Assembly: GCF_017313265.1 (NCBI RefSeq) | Contig: NZ_JAFLQZ010000003.1 | Span: 434,001-498,000, forward strand | Length of the DNA stretch: 64,000 bases | Direction of reading: 5' to 3' | Source of the DNA: Hymenobacter telluris | GTDB lineage: Bacteria > Bacteroidota > Bacteroidia > Cytophagales > Hymenobacteraceae | Part shown: positions 62,199-64,000 of the stretch, piece by piece | How the letters are laid out: each line of letters opens with the position of its first letter | How positions within the stretch are numbered: position 1 is the first letter of the stretch | Translations under genes and position numbers: made by a program | Notes under the pieces: generated by a model | Database searches by the model: none | What the model saw: the letters and a program-made list of their open reading frames with translations, nothing else | Told to the model about the DNA's origin: nothing

Positions 62199-62507
62199 GT
62201 GATTCACCTGTTTGTTTGTAATGCCCAGAAAACCGAAGTCGGCAAGGATGTTGCGCGGGCACTGAAAATCGAGCTGAAGAAGCAGGGGCTGAAGTCGTTG
62301 TTTGCCGGCGGCCAGAAACACAAAACCCGCGTGCAAACGTGCAGCTGCCTCGACCAGTGCAAGCACTGCAAAAAAGGCGCGGGCGCGGCCGTAGTCGTAT
62401 ACCCCGAAGGCATCTGGTACGGCGACGTAAAGCCCAAAGACGCCGCCGACATCGTGCGCGACCATATCGGCGAAGGCCACCCAGTGAAGCGTTTGTTGCT
62501 AGAGTAA
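62199..62507 (+). CDS. Thioredoxin-like [2Fe-2S] ferredoxin
   Basis: Protein of 102 residues, start codon GTG. The cysteines Cys7, Cys48, Cys50, Cys54 and Cys57 (in TCSCLDQCKHCKKG) can hold a [2Fe-2S] cluster, in the pattern of the thioredoxin-fold ferredoxins (as in the NuoE-like C-terminal domain). Lys-rich helices lie between. It would carry electrons for an unidentified oxidoreductase in the cytosol. It stands 80 bases after the ArsR-like gene and in the same direction, so they may be expressed together. Confidence 0.82.
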   Translation: MIHLFVCNAQKTEVGKDVARALKIELKKQGLKSLFAGGQKHKTRVQTCSCLDQCKHCKKGAGAAVVVYPEGIWYGDVKPKDAADIVRDHIGEGHPVKRLLLE

Positions 62508-62599
62508 ATGCAAGACTGTGCTCTTAGTCATTTTTAGCCCGCAGAAGACGTTGAGGTTCGCGCAGAGGACGCGGTGTTCCGGAGGCGAATCACTTGCCA

Positions 62600-62634
62600 T
62601 AATTTTTAATTCTTAATTGATAATTTTTAATTGA
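62600..62634. repeat. Half AATTAAAAATT word array at a start codon
   Basis: Array of AATTTTTAATT words similar in sequence to the arms at 24383 and 24489. It includes the TTG start of the following gene. No inverted partner was found on its other side. Confidence 0.7.
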
Positions 62635-63326
62635 AACCCTACCGCCACATCTTTTTCGACCTGGACCATACGCTCTGGGATTTTGAAGCCAACGCCAACG
62701 AAACGTTGCGCCACTTGTACCAGCAGCACGATATGGCCCGGTTTGGCGCGTTCACCGTCGACGAGTTCATCCGGGTGTACAGCGACATCAACCACGGGTT
62801 GTGGCGGCTCTACCAAAGCAACAAAATCACGCAGACGCAACTTCGCGCTACCCGTTTTCCGCGCACCTTCGTGAAGCTGGGTTTGCAGGAATCGGATGCG
62901 CCGGCGGGCTTATCGGAGGAATTTACCGACATTCTGCCGCTGAAAGCAGCCGTGTTTCCATTTACGTTTGAAGTGCTGGACTACCTGAAGCCGAAGTACG
63001 AGTTGCACTTGATTACCAACGGCTTCCGCGACATGCAGTACACCAAGCTGAACTCGTCGGGCCTGACGGAGTACTTCCAGGAAATCGTAACGTCGGAATG
63101 CTGCGGGCACCTCAAGCCCGACTGCCGCATTTTCGAGCACGCCCTGGAACGCACCGGGGCTACCGCCGCCGAAAGCCTGATGGTAGGCGACAACCTGGAG
63201 TGCGACGTGCTGGGCGCCCGCAATTCCGGCATCGACCAGGTGTATTTCAACCCCGAAAAGCGCCGCCACTTCGCCGAAACCACCTACGAAATCAGCTGTT
63301 TGAGCGAGTTGAAGTCGTTTTTGTAA
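62631..63326 (+). CDS. HAD phosphatase, YjjG-like pyrimidine nucleotidase
   Basis: Protein of 231 residues, start codon TTG. HAD motifs: nucleophile Asp10 in FFDLDHTLW with Asp12 as acid, the Thr in LITNGFR, Lys in LKPD, and the acidic pair in MVGDNLECDVLGA. The cap and length match YjjG, which dephosphorylates non-canonical pyrimidine nucleotides such as 5-fluoro- and 5-hydroxymethyl forms and protects the nucleotide pool. The TTG start lies in an AT-rich word array. It is followed by a repeat and a dNMP-kinase-like gene, both linked to nucleotides. Confidence 0.92.
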   Translation: MKPYRHIFFDLDHTLWDFEANANETLRHLYQQHDMARFGAFTVDEFIRVYSDINHGLWRLYQSNKITQTQLRATRFPRTFVKLGLQESDAPAGLSEEFTDILPLKAAVFPFTFEVLDYLKPKYELHLITNGFRDMQYTKLNSSGLTEYFQEIVTSECCGHLKPDCRIFEHALERTGATAAESLMVGDNLECDVLGARNSGIDQVYFNPEKRRHFAETTYEISCLSELKSFL

Positions 63327-63333
63327 GCACGAC

Positions 63334-63414
63334 TGTCATTCCGAGCGGAGCGAGGAATCTGCTTTACCGCCTTGTTCCGGCTCACTCAGATTCCTCGTTC
63401 CGCTCGGAATGACA
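63334..63414. repeat. Inverted repeat GTCATTCCGAGCGGAGCGAGGAATCT
   Basis: Arms TGTCATTCCGAGCGGAGCGA and eight more bases at 63334-63361, inverted at 63387-63414 with one mismatch; loop 25 bases. The arm contains repeated GAGCG words (CCGAGCGGAGCGAGG). Confidence 0.95.
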
Positions 63415-63430
63415 AGCCGTAGTGGTCGGC

Positions 63431-63438
63431 TACCTTTG
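63431..63438 (+). promoter_or_regulatory. -7 promoter box TACCTTTG
   Basis: Exact TAnnTTTG match six bases before the dNMP-kinase-like start codon; the mRNA would be leaderless or have a leader of only a few bases. Confidence 0.65.
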
Positions 63439-63444
63439 CCGGCT

Positions 63445-63999
63445 ATGATACAGCTAATAGGCCTTTCGGGGCGGCGGGGCAGCGGCAAAGACACGGTGGC
63501 ACGGCTTATTCAGCAGTTGCAGCCGGAGCGGCAGTGGCATATCCGCTCGGTGGGCGAGCCAATTAAAGCGGTATGCGCCGCCCTGGCCGGCGAGGACGTG
63601 GCCCCTTACTTCTCGCAGGAAGGCAAAACAGAATTGCTGCCGATATTCGGCCGTACCCGCGGTGAGATGCTGCAACAAGTGGGGCTGGCGTTGCGCCAGT
63701 GGGAGCCGGACATCTGGGTGCAGGCGTTCTTCTCGCAGCTGCCGCCCGAACAGTTCATCGTAATTGCCGACGTCCGTTTCCCCAACGAAGCCGACCTCAT
63801 CCGCAGCCGCGGCGGCCTCATGCTGCGCGTAGAAGGCGACCCGCTCCAGCAGCGCGGCGACGGCACCCGCGACGACACCCACCCCAGCGAAACCGCCCTT
63901 GATGACTATCCCCATTTCGCCGCTACGATTCAGAATAGCGGCTCGATTGAGGAGTTAGAACGGCAGGTGCGGGAGTGGTTGAAACAGTGGTCAGTTTAG
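63445..63999 (+). CDS. Deoxynucleoside monophosphate kinase-like P-loop protein
   Basis: Protein of 184 residues, complete, ending one base before the window edge. The P-loop is GRRGSGKDT (9-17), followed by motifs of the dNMP kinase/AAA-like group: VGEPIKAVCAALAG, IFGRTRGEMLQQVGLALR and VIADVRFPNEADLI. Such proteins phosphorylate dNMPs, or are of phage-like type. The start at 63445 follows a TACCTTTG promoter box and was preferred to an ATG at 63409, which lies inside the inverted repeat. Next to a nucleotide phosphatase it may serve pool balance; that is inference. Confidence 0.8.
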   Translation: MIQLIGLSGRRGSGKDTVARLIQQLQPERQWHIRSVGEPIKAVCAALAGEDVAPYFSQEGKTELLPIFGRTRGEMLQQVGLALRQWEPDIWVQAFFSQLPPEQFIVIADVRFPNEADLIRSRGGLMLRVEGDPLQQRGDGTRDDTHPSETALDDYPHFAATIQNSGSIEELERQVREWLKQWSV

Positions 64000-64000
64000 G

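Overview
The window looks like a chromosomal segment of a Hymenobacter-like member of the Bacteroidota (order Cytophagales). The support is: GC-rich coding sequence with AT-rich leaders, TAnnTTTG-type -7 promoter boxes close to several start codons, two proteins ending in type IX secretion sorting domains (YPNP motifs), many lipoproteins, the paired DUF1800/DUF1501 genes, and a MoxR-DUF58-BatA gene cluster. There is no rRNA, tRNA, CRISPR array, prophage or recognisable transposase. The order is housekeeping genes mixed with small lipoprotein and membrane genes.

Layout. 0-9 kb: end of a DUF6252-like gene, a serine beta-lactamase-like hydrolase, a zinc alcohol dehydrogenase, a cytochrome b561-like protein, an overlapping DUF1990 pair, endonuclease V, glutamyl-Q tRNA(Asp) synthetase and a second, T9SS-exported hydrolase. 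9-24 kb: two S9 peptidases, two pirins flanking a nitroreductase, a glycine-zipper protein, a 2-hydroxyacid dehydrogenase, a three-gene LVIVD-like/outer-membrane operon, a PfkB-type phosphofructokinase and a glycerophosphodiesterase lipoprotein. 23.4-31.1 kb: a five-gene MoxR/DUF58/BatA/DUF4175-like operon. 32-38.4 kb: a sigma-70-like factor followed by a membrane serine protease with an anti-sigma-like cytoplasmic segment, then the DUF1800/DUF1501 export pair. 38.4-46.7 kb: SRAP protein, an RsbQ-like hydrolase, an apparent rtcB remnant, a disordered protein, a cupin, tandem paralogous membrane proteins, a GH51 arabinofuranosidase, and an antitoxin/PIN-toxin pair whose toxin is frameshifted. 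46.8-64 kb: ClpB, several lipoprotein or membrane genes, M1 peptidase, PH-domain protein, type II NADH dehydrogenase, an ArsR-like regulator, a [2Fe-2S] protein, a YjjG-like phosphatase and a dNMP-kinase-like protein.

The most striking structure lies between the genes. About nineteen intergenic spaces hold long inverted repeats. In one class each arm is a degenerate tandem array of a 7-9 base word (GAGTAACT, GAGTGAAT, TTAGTGC, AATTAAAAATT, GTGAAATG), a different word in most places. At eight loci an arm begins at, or within a few bases of, the stop codon of a flanking gene. At two convergent gene pairs both arms begin at the two opposing stop codons. A second class shares the core TGTAGCGCGAA, and others share GCCCCAGCGGGGCG or GTCATTCCGAGC. 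Three copies of the word class carry the same TTGACGTKCT string in their loops. One copy appears to have been split by another repeat. I regard this stop-codon-anchored repeat system as the best candidate for something undescribed here. All functional statements rest on reading motifs by eye, with no database search.
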